Source: Caulobacter sp. (GTDB lineage Bacteria; Pseudomonadota; Alphaproteobacteria; Caulobacterales; Caulobacteraceae). From it: a stretch of DNA of 64,000 nucleotides. The translations under genes and the position numbers were made by a program. Every line of letters starts with the position of its first letter. Position 1 is the stretch's first letter. The stretch covers positions 62,001 through 126,000 of the forward strand of contig JAIOXZ010000004.1 in the NCBI GenBank assembly GCA_021741355.1, read 5' to 3'. Positions 9,566-17,804 of this stretch are shown here, piece after piece. Below the pieces are notes generated by a model. It was not told the origin of the DNA and made no database searches. It worked only from the letters and a program-made list of their open reading frames with translations.

Positions 9566-10660
9566 ATGAGTGTCACGGGCATGCCAAGAACGACTTCCGG
9601 CAAGGACTGGAAGGTGACCATGAATCCCGACGACATCTATAAGAACCCGATGTCGATCGCCTGGACGTTTGACTACCTGATGTCCGGCGACAAGGTCGAG
9701 GATCTCTACAAGCGCGCAAAGCAGAACCAGTGGGATTCCGACGAGCTCCTGCCTTGGGATACACAGGTCGACCCGTCCAAGCCGCTGATCAACGACGCCA
9801 ACGACATCTATCACAAGATGCCGTTCTTCAAGAAGCTGTCGAAGTCGCAGCAGGAAACCTTCACCGCCCATTCGACGGCCCAGCTGCTCAGCCAGTTTCT
9901 GCATGGCGAGCAGGGCGCGCTGATGACCGCCGCCTGCGTCACCCATTCGGTGCCGGACGCCACGGCCAAGCTCTATGCCGCCACGCAGACCATGGACGAG
10001 GCCCGTCACGTCGAGGTCTATGCCCGCTACTGCGACAAGATCGCCATCGTCTATCCGATGTCGCTGTGGCTGAAGGCCCTGATCGACGCGACCCTGAAGT
10101 CGGATCGCTACGAGAAGGTGATGATCGGCATGAACATGATCGTCGAGGGCTTGGCGCTCGGCGCCTTCAACAACATGTACCGCACGACCCAGTGCGAGCT
10201 GTTGAAGAAGCTGACCTTCAACGTTATGCGCGATGAGTCCCGCCACGTCTCGTTCGGCCACGCCTATCTTGGGCCGGTGATCTCGAAACTGCATCCGGAC
10301 GAGGTCGAGGATCTGGCTGACTTCGCCTTCCAGGCGGTCAACATCCTGGCCCATGGCGGCACCGCCGGCACCCTGGCCAGCCGGGTCGATCCGGGCTTCA
10401 TGGCGGTGCTGGAAAACAGCAACATCGACGCCGATGACTTCTTCAAGGGCCTGGCCGAGGCCGAGGAGATGGGCATCACCCAGGAACTGCCGCCGGGCCA
10501 GATCCACTCGCTGAAGGACCTGATGATGCCGGCCCTGGCCCGCGTCGGCCTGCTGACTCCGACCGTGCGCAAGAAGTACGAGGAGGTCGGCATCCCGATC
10601 TTCGAGGACCCGCGGGTCCTGCAGGCGATGGAAGGCGGCCATCCGGTCGCCGCCGAATAG
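9566..10660 (+). CDS. Ferritin-like diiron protein, probable oxygenase/oxidase
   Basis: This 364-residue protein has a four-helix-bundle carboxylate diiron site: Glu115 (HGEQGAL), Glu145 and His148 (DEARH), Glu194 (VEGLAL) and Glu224 and His227 (DESRH). This is the ExxH pairing of R2-like and bacterial multicomponent monooxygenase proteins. The preceding [2Fe-2S] ferredoxin is the obvious electron donor, giving a two-component hydroxylase or desaturase-like system. I do not recognise the substrate; ferritin-like N-oxygenases and CoA-thioester epoxidases share the motif. It is followed by a stable hairpin and a PAS-domain gene. Confidence 0.82.
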   Translation: MSVTGMPRTTSGKDWKVTMNPDDIYKNPMSIAWTFDYLMSGDKVEDLYKRAKQNQWDSDELLPWDTQVDPSKPLINDANDIYHKMPFFKKLSKSQQETFTAHSTAQLLSQFLHGEQGALMTAACVTHSVPDATAKLYAATQTMDEARHVEVYARYCDKIAIVYPMSLWLKALIDATLKSDRYEKVMIGMNMIVEGLALGAFNNMYRTTQCELLKKLTFNVMRDESRHVSFGHAYLGPVISKLHPDEVEDLADFAFQAVNILAHGGTAGTLASRVDPGFMAVLENSNIDADDFFKGLAEAEEMGITQELPPGQIHSLKDLMMPALARVGLLTPTVRKKYEEVGIPIFEDPRVLQAMEGGHPVAAE

Positions 10661-10678
10661 GCAAGGACGGCGACGAAC

Positions 10679-10708
10679 GACGCCCGCGGCCGGAAGGCCG
10701 GGGGCGTC
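10679..10708 (+). terminator. GC-rich hairpin after the diiron gene
   Basis: The arms GACGCCC and GGGCGTC enclose a second stem GGCC-GGAA-GGCC, with a 2x2 internal mismatch. No T-tract follows, so it may be a partial terminator or an mRNA 3'-end stabiliser rather than a strong terminator. It separates the diiron gene from the PAS gene, which would lower expression of the latter. Confidence 0.4.
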
Positions 10709-10733
10709 GGCTCGCGTTCGGGAGTCAACGTGG

Positions 10734-11909
10734 ATGAATGAAGCCGCCACCCTGCCGGACGAGCGCCTTGAGGCGTTCCACGCCACCGTGCTCGACGGCC
10801 TGCCGGAGGCAGTGATCGTCGCCACCCCGGAGGGCGGCATCACCTTCGTCAATGCCGCGACCCTGGCCCTGCTCGGCTATCGCGCCGAGGACGTGGTTGG
10901 TCAGCCGATCACCATGCTGGTGCCGCGAGACCCCGGGCGGCGGGCCGATCCGGTCAAATGGCTGGCCCGCTGGGCGGCCGAGCCCGACCCGGAGCAGTCA
11001 CGCTTCCTCGACCTCACCGCCCGCCGGCGGGACGGCGGCGAACTGTCGGTCGAGGTGCGGGTGCGCGAAGGCCTGATCGGCGGCCGGCAGCGCTATTTCA
11101 TTACCGTGCGCGACCAGACCGCCCGGCGGCGGGAGCAGAACGCCCTCAAGGACGCCAACCTGCGGGCGGCCCGCATTCTGATGGTGGCCGAGGACGCCAT
11201 TGTCTCGATCGATGCCGACCAGAAGATCATCCTGTTCAATCCCGCCGCCGAAACGATGTTCGGCTATCGCGCCGAGGAGGTGCTGGACCAGCCGCTGTCG
11301 ATGCTGATCCCGGCCTACGCCAGGGCGAGCCACGCCGGCCGGGTGGAGAGCTTCCGTGACGCCAAGGTCCCCTCCCGGATGATGACCGACCGACCGGAGG
11401 TCTGGGGATGCCGCCGCGACGGCGAAGTCTTCCCGCTGGAAGCCACCATCACCAAGGTCATGGCCGCCGGGTCGCTGACCTACACGGCCCATCTGCGCGA
11501 CGTCACCGAGCGCAACCGCGCCCGTGACAAGCTGCTGGAAAGCGAGCGCCGGATCCGGGCGGTGTTCGATCACGCCAGCTGGGCCATCGCTCTGCTGACT
11601 CCCGATGGCAGGGTGCTGGAGATCAACCGCGCCGCCGCCGCCCTGACGGCCGCCGGCGCGGTCCGGCCGCTGACCGGCGCGCCGTTGTGGGAGGCTCCCT
11701 GGCTGGGCGCCGATCTGGCCGCTGGTCCTGGCTACGCCGAGCCGTTGAAGGCGGCGATTCACGGCGCGGCGGCGGGCCAGCCCACCCGTCTGGAGGCTCA
11801 GTTGACCCGGGACGGCGCGCCCCTGCCGATCGAGGTGCGGCTGACCCCGATCACGGGCGAGACCGGCGACGTCGACTATGTGCTGGCCGAGGGCCGGTTC
11901 GAAAGCTGA
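10734..11909 (+). CDS. Triple-PAS protein without an output domain
   Basis: This 391-residue cytoplasmic protein is built of three PAS domains (about residues 10-130, 145-265 and 275-390). The first two carry the typical VNAATLALLGYRAEDVVGQ and FNPAAETMFGYRAEEVL motifs. The first two PAS domains each run into a short charged linker helix (DQTARRRE, DVTERNRA) that would normally lead to a kinase or cyclase, but the protein ends with the third PAS domain. It could sense redox or a ligand and act by binding a partner. It lies directly after the ferredoxin-diiron pair on the same strand and may be co-transcribed. The start is the ATG 4 nt after a weak GTGG-like site. Confidence 0.8.
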   Translation: MNEAATLPDERLEAFHATVLDGLPEAVIVATPEGGITFVNAATLALLGYRAEDVVGQPITMLVPRDPGRRADPVKWLARWAAEPDPEQSRFLDLTARRRDGGELSVEVRVREGLIGGRQRYFITVRDQTARRREQNALKDANLRAARILMVAEDAIVSIDADQKIILFNPAAETMFGYRAEEVLDQPLSMLIPAYARASHAGRVESFRDAKVPSRMMTDRPEVWGCRRDGEVFPLEATITKVMAAGSLTYTAHLRDVTERNRARDKLLESERRIRAVFDHASWAIALLTPDGRVLEINRAAAALTAAGAVRPLTGAPLWEAPWLGADLAAGPGYAEPLKAAIHGAAAGQPTRLEAQLTRDGAPLPIEVRLTPITGETGDVDYVLAEGRFES

Positions 11910-12346
11910 AACGACATCCTTCTTCTCTGTCGGACGCGGAGGACGACCACGCGGAGCCCGGTGGAGGGACCGCCGCTGGCGCCGGGCGGCCGAGCCCTGT
12001 CTTGCGCCATTCCGCCGGCTGCGGCGGGTGGTGGCGAATCCCTTTTTGGGCTGGATGCTGCTTCCTGACCCGATCCGCGCGCGCCGCCCGCCCGCCCGGC
12101 GCGCGCGACCCTTCAACATTGATCTAGCGCAATGACGGGCCCGAGACCGGGCCTGCAGGCTCAGTTTGACCCGAGCATCGGTTCATTCCGATGCGGGGAG
12201 GAAACGACAACAACAATACTGAAAATGCCATTGGCCTTGCAGGCGTGGAGCGGATTTCCGCGCCTGATTTCGGTTGGCTGTAAGCACGCGAAGTCGGCGG
12301 ATCGGACAGACACAAGACCCATAGGCAACCTTGGGAAGGGTGCGAC
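11910..12346. other. 437-nt intergenic region ahead of the beta-oxidation operon
   Basis: No convincing gene. It contains the FNR-type box at 12119-12132, a 13-mer shared with the 9.06 kb promoter region, and an AT-richer run around 12200-12300 that probably carries the promoter of the acyl-CoA dehydrogenase operon. GGGAAGGG at 12332 serves as its ribosome-binding site. Confidence 0.6.
12119..12132. promoter_or_regulatory. FNR/FixK-type box upstream of acyl-CoA dehydrogenase operon
   Basis: TTGATCTAGCGCAA has a perfect left half-site (TTGAT) and a right half CGCAA, one base from the GTCAA form. Flanking bases extend the symmetry to CATTG..CAATG. It lies 215 nt before the first gene of the operon and is embedded in the 13-mer shared with the 9.06 kb promoter. 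Confidence 0.6.
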
Positions 12347-13552
12347 ATGGCGATGCTTGCGGTCGATATGGATCCTGACTTCACGGGGGCTGAACGGGCG
12401 GCCTGGGAAACGGCGCACCGGTTCGCCCGGGACGTGATGCGTCCGGCGGGCGAGAGTCTGGACAAGCTGCCAGCCGGAGAGGTTTTCGGCCGCGACTCGA
12501 TTCTCTGGGACGTTTTCCGCAAGCATCGCGAACTGGGCCTGGAGCTCTTCGACATGCAGTCGGACTCCTCGCCCCACGATCAGGCGCGCCTGCGCGCCAT
12601 CATCGGCGAGGAGTTGGGCTGGGGCGACAGCGGTCTGGCCATCAGCCTGGGCGTGGCCGGCTTTCCCACCATGATGGCCCAGATGTCCGGCAATCCGGCG
12701 CTGATGGAACGCTTCCCCTTAGGGACTTTGGGCTGCTGGGCCATCACCGAACCCGACCATGGCTCGGACCTGATCAATTTCGACGGCGCCCTGAGCCACC
12801 CGGGCGGCCGCGACGCCAAGCCCAACTGTATCGCGCGACGGGACGGCAACCAGTTCGTGATCTCGGGGCAAAAGTCCGCCTGGGTGTCGAACGGCACCAT
12901 CGCCGAGGCCGCGGCGCTGTTCTGTACGGTCGATCTTGGCGGCGGCCAGACGGGCGGCGGCGTGTTCGTGGTGCCGCTGAATGAAGGCGGCGTCACCAAG
13001 GGCAAGCCCACCGAAAAGATTGGTCAGCGCGCTCTCAACCAGGGTGAGATCTTCTTCAACGACCTCAAGGTTTCCGCCGATTCCATGGTCGTCGGGCCGG
13101 ACCAGTACCAGGCGACGGCCGATCGCACCCTCTGCCTGGCCAATGGCGGCATGGGCACGACATTCGTCGGTTGCGCCCGGGCGGCGTTCGAACTCGCCAC
13201 TGACTACGCCAAGGCGCGCGTCCAGGGCGGCGTAGCGATTTTCAACCACCAGAGCGTCAAGTCGCGCCTGTTCAAGATGTACCGGCAGGTCGAGGCGGCC
13301 CGGGCCCTCAACCAGCGGGTCCTGCGCATCAACGCCGCCCGCGAAACGCCGTTACTGGAGCTGGCCATCGCCTCCAAGGTGACCTCGACCCAGGCCGCCT
13401 TCGATGTCGCCAGCGAAGCCATGCAGGTCTTTGGCGGCGCGGGGATCTCGCGGGACTGCCCGATCGAGAAGATCTTCCGCGATGCGCGCATTTCCATGAT
13501 CGAAGACGGCTGCAACGAGGTTCTCGGCATGGTCGCCGCCAACCGTTTCTGA
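12347..13552 (+). CDS. Acyl-CoA dehydrogenase family protein
   Basis: This 401-residue flavoprotein has the three-part acyl-CoA dehydrogenase plan: N-terminal helical domain, central beta domain with CWAITEPDHGSD (FAD/substrate signature) and C-terminal helices ending with the QVFGGAGISRDCPIEKIFRDARI motif. It should introduce an alpha-beta double bond into an acyl-CoA using FAD and pass electrons to ETF. The residue that would act as catalytic base lies in IEDGCNE, which departs from the usual EGT context, so specificity may be unusual. It is the first gene of a five-gene same-strand run with thiolase, CoA ligase, nitroreductase and ferredoxin. Confidence 0.88.
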   Translation: MAMLAVDMDPDFTGAERAAWETAHRFARDVMRPAGESLDKLPAGEVFGRDSILWDVFRKHRELGLELFDMQSDSSPHDQARLRAIIGEELGWGDSGLAISLGVAGFPTMMAQMSGNPALMERFPLGTLGCWAITEPDHGSDLINFDGALSHPGGRDAKPNCIARRDGNQFVISGQKSAWVSNGTIAEAAALFCTVDLGGGQTGGGVFVVPLNEGGVTKGKPTEKIGQRALNQGEIFFNDLKVSADSMVVGPDQYQATADRTLCLANGGMGTTFVGCARAAFELATDYAKARVQGGVAIFNHQSVKSRLFKMYRQVEAARALNQRVLRINAARETPLLELAIASKVTSTQAAFDVASEAMQVFGGAGISRDCPIEKIFRDARISMIEDGCNEVLGMVAANRF

Positions 13553-13581
13553 CCTGACCGCACAGCCTGGGAGACCTGACG

Positions 13582-14817
13582 ATGAAGATGAACGCCTATG
13601 TAGCCGGGGTCGGGATGACGAGCTTCGGGCGGATGATGGACCGGGGCATGAAGTCCACTGGCGGCGAGGCCATCGAGGCGGCGATCGCGGACGCGGGCCT
13701 TGAAAAGGCGGACATCCAGGCGGCCTGGATGTCCAATGCCGCGGCCGGTGTCCTGACGGGCCAGGAGTGCATCCGCGGCCAGGTGGTCCTGCGTGGCGTC
13801 GGCATGGGAGAGCTGCCCGTCGTCAATGTGGAGAACGCCTGCGCCAGCGCATCGACGGCCTTCAACCAAGCCTGCGCCATGGTCACCGCCGGTGTCTATG
13901 ACGTCGTCCTCGCCTGCGGCGTCGAGAAAATGTACTTCGCCGACAGGGCCAAGGTCTTCGGCGCCTTCATGGGCGCGGTGGACGTGGACCAGCTGAAGGA
14001 GATCCTTGCGGGTCTGCAGGCCTCGGCCGCCAGCAGCGGGGCGACAGAGGCGTCCAAGAGCGCCGGCCAGAACCGCTCCATGTTCATGGACATCTACGCC
14101 GCCGCGGCCCGGGGGCACATGGCGCGCTACGGCACGACCGTCGAGCAGTTCGCCATGGTGTCGGCCAAGAACTCCCATCACGGCTCGCTCAATCCCAGGG
14201 CCCAGTTCCGTGAGGCGATGACGATCGAACAGGTGCTGGCCTCGCCGATGATCGCCGAGCCCCTGACCCGGCCGATGTGCTCGCCGATCGGCGACGGCGC
14301 GGCGGCGGTGGTGATCGTCAGCGAACGGAAGAGCCGCGAACTTGGGCTGACCGCGCCCGTCCGGGTGCGCTCGAGCGTCCTGCGCTCGGGTTGGGATCAC
14401 CCCTCGGGCAGTGATGGCCTGTCGGAGGTGTGCAGCCGCGAGGCCTTCGAGGAGGCGGGGCTGGGGCCGAGCGATCTCAGCCTGGTTGAACTGCACGACG
14501 CCTCCGCCCCGGCCGAGATCATCGGCTATGAGTCGATCGGCCTTTGCCCCAAGGGCGAGGGCGGCGGCCTGGTGGCATCGGGCGCCACCCGGTTGGGCGG
14601 TCGGATCCCGGTCAGCACCTCCGGCGGCCTGTTGCGCAAGGGCCACCCGATCGGCGCCACCGGCCTCGCCCAGGTGGTGGAGATAACCGAGCAGATTCAG
14701 GGCCGCGCCGGCGCGCGCCAGGTCGCCGGGGCCAGGATCGGCCTCTGCCACAACGGCGGCGGCAATATTGGCACGGACGCCGCCGCCCAGTGCGTCACCA
14801 TCCTCGCGGCAGGCTAG
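13582..14817 (+). CDS. Thiolase, SCP-x/lipid-transfer type
   Basis: This 411-residue thiolase-fold enzyme has the nucleophile Cys87 in ENACASAS and the GHPIGATG histidine motif near residue 355. The C-terminal catalytic-loop region reads LCHNGGGNIG, which resembles SCP-x-type thiolases more than the classical CxGGG of FadA. These enzymes often act on bulky or branched beta-ketoacyl-CoAs such as sterol side chains. It lies 29 nt after the acyl-CoA dehydrogenase and 9 nt before the ligase, so it is co-expressed with both. Confidence 0.85.
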   Translation: MKMNAYVAGVGMTSFGRMMDRGMKSTGGEAIEAAIADAGLEKADIQAAWMSNAAAGVLTGQECIRGQVVLRGVGMGELPVVNVENACASASTAFNQACAMVTAGVYDVVLACGVEKMYFADRAKVFGAFMGAVDVDQLKEILAGLQASAASSGATEASKSAGQNRSMFMDIYAAAARGHMARYGTTVEQFAMVSAKNSHHGSLNPRAQFREAMTIEQVLASPMIAEPLTRPMCSPIGDGAAAVVIVSERKSRELGLTAPVRVRSSVLRSGWDHPSGSDGLSEVCSREAFEEAGLGPSDLSLVELHDASAPAEIIGYESIGLCPKGEGGGLVASGATRLGGRIPVSTSGGLLRKGHPIGATGLAQVVEITEQIQGRAGARQVAGARIGLCHNGGGNIGTDAAAQCVTILAAG

Positions 14818-14826
14818 GGCGGTCCG

Positions 14827-16503
14827 ATGCGCACCCTCAACGAGATGGTCCTGGCCGACCTGATCGCGGCCCGGGCGGAGGCCAGGCCGGATCTCGACGT
14901 CGTCACCTTCGAGGCCGGCGAGACGGGCGTGGAGGAGGTGCGCACCTACGCCCAGCTGTGGGCCAACGCCAATCGCCTGGCCGCGGGCCTGCTCGCGCGC
15001 GGCATGGACTATGGCGATCGCTTCGCCATACTTCTGCGCAACCACCCCCAGTTCATCGAGCTGATGATCGCCGCGTCCCTGACGGGTCTGGTGTTCGTGC
15101 CGATCGATCCGCGCACCCGGGGACAGAAACTCGCCTTCACGCTGAAAGACTCAGGCTGCCGCGGCATCGTGTGCGCCGACTACAACCTCGCCCAGGTGGC
15201 CGAGGTTCGTGGACAGATCCCCTCCCTGGACTGGGTCTGGGTCCTCGATGCCGGCGAGGAGGTCGGCGCCATGCCCACCGGCGGGCTCGCCGGCGCGACC
15301 AGCCTTTTTGAAGTGCTCGACGGTCCGCAGACCTGGGTCGATATGCGTCTGCGCCATCCGGACGATGCTTTGCAGATCATCTACACCTCGGGCACCACCG
15401 GTGATCCCAAGGGTGTGGTGTTCGGCAACGCCCGCTACGGCGGCGCAACCATGCTGTCCGCCCTGCTGGGCATTGCCGACGACGAGCGGCCCTATACCGG
15501 ACTGTCGCTCACCCACGGCAACGCCCAGCTCATGACCCTGGCCTCGGCCCTGCGCGTCGGTCAGCGCACCGTGTTCAGCCGCAAGTTCACCAAGTCGCGG
15601 CTGTGGGACATCACCCGGCAGTACGGCTGCACCTTCTTCAACCTGCTGGGGGGGATGGCCACCGCCATCTACAGCGAACCGGCCAGGCCGGACGACGCCG
15701 ACAATCCGGTGCGCTTTGTCCTCAGCGCCGGCATGCCGGCGGCCATCTGGGAAGCCTTCGAGCGGCGTTTCGACGTCAAGGTCCTCGAAGCCTACGGGGC
15801 GGTTGAGGGTGGCATGGCCTTCAAGCCCATCGGCGTCGGCCCCATCGGCAGTTTCGGCAAGCCGCCGCCAAACCTGGAGATGCGGATCGTCGATGAGGCG
15901 GACCAGGAATGTCCGCCCGGCGTGCAGGGCGAATTGATCAGCCGGGCGGTGACCGGCGAGAGCGCCGTGGTCACCTATTTCAACAACCCGAAGGCCTCGG
16001 ACAGCAAGACCGTCGGCGGCTGGCTGCGTAGCGGCGACATCTGCCACCGTGACGCCGAGGGCTGGCTGTTCTTCGACTATCGCAAGGGCGGCGGCATCCG
16101 GCGAAATGGGGACTTCATCAACCCCGGCTTCGTGGAGGCGGCCCTGGCCGAGGATCCCCAGGTCACCGACGTCTATGTCTACGGGATTCCCTCATCCAAC
16201 GGCTCGCCGGGCGAGAAGGAGGTCGTCGCCGCCGTCGTGGTCGACCGTTCGCGGTTCGATCCGGCCAGCCTCTACGCCGCCTGCCGCCGCTCGCTCGAAG
16301 CGAACTTCATCCCCAGCTTCCTGCAGGTGGTCGACGAGATTCCCAAGACCGCGTCCGAAAAGCCGCAGGACCGTTTCCTGATCGAGGCGCTGCGGTCCCC
16401 CGGGGCGGAAGTCTACCAATACCAGGACGGCCGTGTGGCGAGGGTCGATCCGGCCCGGATCGCGAGCGCGGAGATGACGAGACCTCGGAGCGCGCGGGCC
16501 TAG
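14827..16503 (+). CDS. AMP-forming acyl-CoA ligase (CaiC-like)
   Basis: This 558-residue ANL-superfamily enzyme has the P-loop TSGTTGDPKG at about residues 187-196, the YGAVEGG adenylate motif, RSGDICHRD (A8-type hinge region) and a late catalytic-lysine region (KTASEKPQD). It should activate a carboxylate as acyl-AMP and then the CoA thioester. Overall it resembles the crotonobetaine/carnitine-CoA ligase branch, but that subgroup is loosely defined and the real substrate may be a hydrophobic acid. It supplies the CoA ester used by the dehydrogenase and thiolase encoded just upstream. Confidence 0.85.
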   Translation: MRTLNEMVLADLIAARAEARPDLDVVTFEAGETGVEEVRTYAQLWANANRLAAGLLARGMDYGDRFAILLRNHPQFIELMIAASLTGLVFVPIDPRTRGQKLAFTLKDSGCRGIVCADYNLAQVAEVRGQIPSLDWVWVLDAGEEVGAMPTGGLAGATSLFEVLDGPQTWVDMRLRHPDDALQIIYTSGTTGDPKGVVFGNARYGGATMLSALLGIADDERPYTGLSLTHGNAQLMTLASALRVGQRTVFSRKFTKSRLWDITRQYGCTFFNLLGGMATAIYSEPARPDDADNPVRFVLSAGMPAAIWEAFERRFDVKVLEAYGAVEGGMAFKPIGVGPIGSFGKPPPNLEMRIVDEADQECPPGVQGELISRAVTGESAVVTYFNNPKASDSKTVGGWLRSGDICHRDAEGWLFFDYRKGGGIRRNGDFINPGFVEAALAEDPQVTDVYVYGIPSSNGSPGEKEVVAAVVVDRSRFDPASLYAACRRSLEANFIPSFLQVVDEIPKTASEKPQDRFLIEALRSPGAEVYQYQDGRVARVDPARIASAEMTRPRSARA

Positions 16504-16539
16504 GCGGAAACCTCCCGGGACAGACAGCGGAGATCGACG

Positions 16540-17373
16540 ATGAGCGAGACACTCGACCTTGAAGATCTTGAAGACCTCGATGACCTCGAGGACCTTGACT
16601 GTGACCTGGAGGTGGGCACGACTCGGTCCGAGCGCACCGCTCTTCGTCGTTCGACCGTCCACGATATCGAGCCGGGCGCCGACTGGAACGATGTCGAGCA
16701 CGCCATCCTGACCCGGCGGAGCATCCGCAAGTTCAAGGGTCGCCAGCCGCCGGCCCACATGATCCGCCGCATCCTGGAAATGGGGCGTTTCGCGCCATCC
16801 CAGGGCAACTGCCAGCCCTGGTCGTTTGTCGTCGTGCGCGACAAGGCGATGATCGCCGAGATGGAGGCGTACGGCGTCGCCGTATGCAAGGGCATGACGG
16901 CGAGCATCGACTACACCAACTATGCGGAAGGGACGGAGCAGCGGTCCGCCATTCTGAGCAGTACCCAGGAGCTCAACCGCCAGAATCCGAACTCCTTCCA
17001 CCCCGTGCCCATGACGGCGATCAAGGCGATCGCCAACGGCCGTTTCGCCGTCTTTCACAAGGCGCCGACCGTGATCCTGATCCTGGTGGACCGACGGGGC
17101 GTGGGAGTTCCCGAGGTCGATGTCGGCGTCGTGGGCACCAACATCGTGCTCGCGGCCCAGAGCCTGGGCCTGGGCACCTGCTGGGTCGGTTTCTCCAGGC
17201 TGTTGAGCAGCAATGCCGCCCTCCTGGAAAAGCTGGGCGTCGCCCCGCCCTTCGAAATCGCCGAGGCCATCTGCGTCGGCTATCCGATCGGCAACCCCAC
17301 CCAACAGACCATCGCTCGCCAGACCCATCAGATCACCTGGTGGGAAGACGGGGAAAAGCAGGTCCTGTTCTAG
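16540..17373 (+). CDS. Nitroreductase-family flavoprotein with acidic N-terminal repeat
   Basis: This 277-residue protein is a nitroreductase-fold FMN enzyme from about residue 50 onward: TRRSIRKF is the FMN phosphate-binding start, FAPSQGNCQPW the second FMN motif and GLGTCWVG a later one. The first 28 residues are a Leu-Glu-Asp repeat (LEDLEDLDDLEDLD), rare in this family and perhaps a protein-docking tail. It is followed after 11 nt by an 8Fe ferredoxin, which could be its electron donor or acceptor. Ferredoxin-linked nitroreductase-fold enzymes reduce enoyl or quinone-like substrates in anaerobic pathways; the substrate here is unknown. Confidence 0.82.
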   Translation: MSETLDLEDLEDLDDLEDLDCDLEVGTTRSERTALRRSTVHDIEPGADWNDVEHAILTRRSIRKFKGRQPPAHMIRRILEMGRFAPSQGNCQPWSFVVVRDKAMIAEMEAYGVAVCKGMTASIDYTNYAEGTEQRSAILSSTQELNRQNPNSFHPVPMTAIKAIANGRFAVFHKAPTVILILVDRRGVGVPEVDVGVVGTNIVLAAQSLGLGTCWVGFSRLLSSNAALLEKLGVAPPFEIAEAICVGYPIGNPTQQTIARQTHQITWWEDGEKQVLF

Positions 17374-17384
17374 GAGATCGCGCC

Positions 17385-17726
17385 ATGACCGACCAAAGCG
17401 TGGCCAAGGCCATCGTCGACCCCGATCATCTTCCGATCTGGGACGACCCGCGAGAGGCGCTCTATCATCGGGTGACGATCGAACTGGACAAGTGTGACGG
17501 CTGCAGGCTGTGCGTGGTGGTCTGCCCGGCCAATCTCCTTGAGCTGTTCGGCCCCAAGGACAACCTCAAGGCCCGCCTTAAGGCCGACGCCACGGGCTGC
17601 ATGAGTTGCAACAACTGCTACGCCGTGTGCGCCGGGCAGGGAATTTACGCCACCGAGCCCTATGATTTCGCCGGCTACTACGAACAGAAGGCCATCGGCG
17701 CCTTCGCCCCGCCGCGAAAATTCTGA
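17385..17726 (+). CDS. 2x[4Fe-4S] ferredoxin
   Basis: This 113-residue protein has two cluster motifs, CDGCRLCVVVCP and CMSCNNCYAVC, the pattern of an 8Fe-8S bacterial ferredoxin. The ATG at 17385 follows TAGGAGA; the longer upstream open frame is a shadow of the nitroreductase gene. A low-potential carrier directly after a flavin reductase suggests the two exchange electrons. It is the last gene of the FNR-box operon and faces the regulator gene tail to tail. Confidence 0.88.
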   Translation: MTDQSVAKAIVDPDHLPIWDDPREALYHRVTIELDKCDGCRLCVVVCPANLLELFGPKDNLKARLKADATGCMSCNNCYAVCAGQGIYATEPYDFAGYYEQKAIGAFAPPRKF

Positions 17727-17804
17727 CCCGCGTCGGCGCGAGGCTCCTGTCCCGCGGCTTCACGGCGGCGCGGGAAGCCCCGCATGCCGGTCAGGCTGAC
17801 AGCA

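Noticed and set aside
9314..10852. 512-codon minus-strand reading frame
   Set aside because: Antisense to the ferredoxin and diiron genes, whose metal ligands are all in place.
13204..15045. 613-codon minus-strand reading frame
   Set aside because: It lies antisense to the acyl-CoA dehydrogenase, thiolase and ligase genes, which have clear motifs; it is His/Gly/Arg-rich, as high-GC shadows are.
16552..16605. Repeated GAYCTYGARGA-type DNA at the nitroreductase start considered as a regulatory repeat
   Set aside because: It is in frame and encodes the acidic Leu-Glu-Asp tail, so it is treated as a protein feature.
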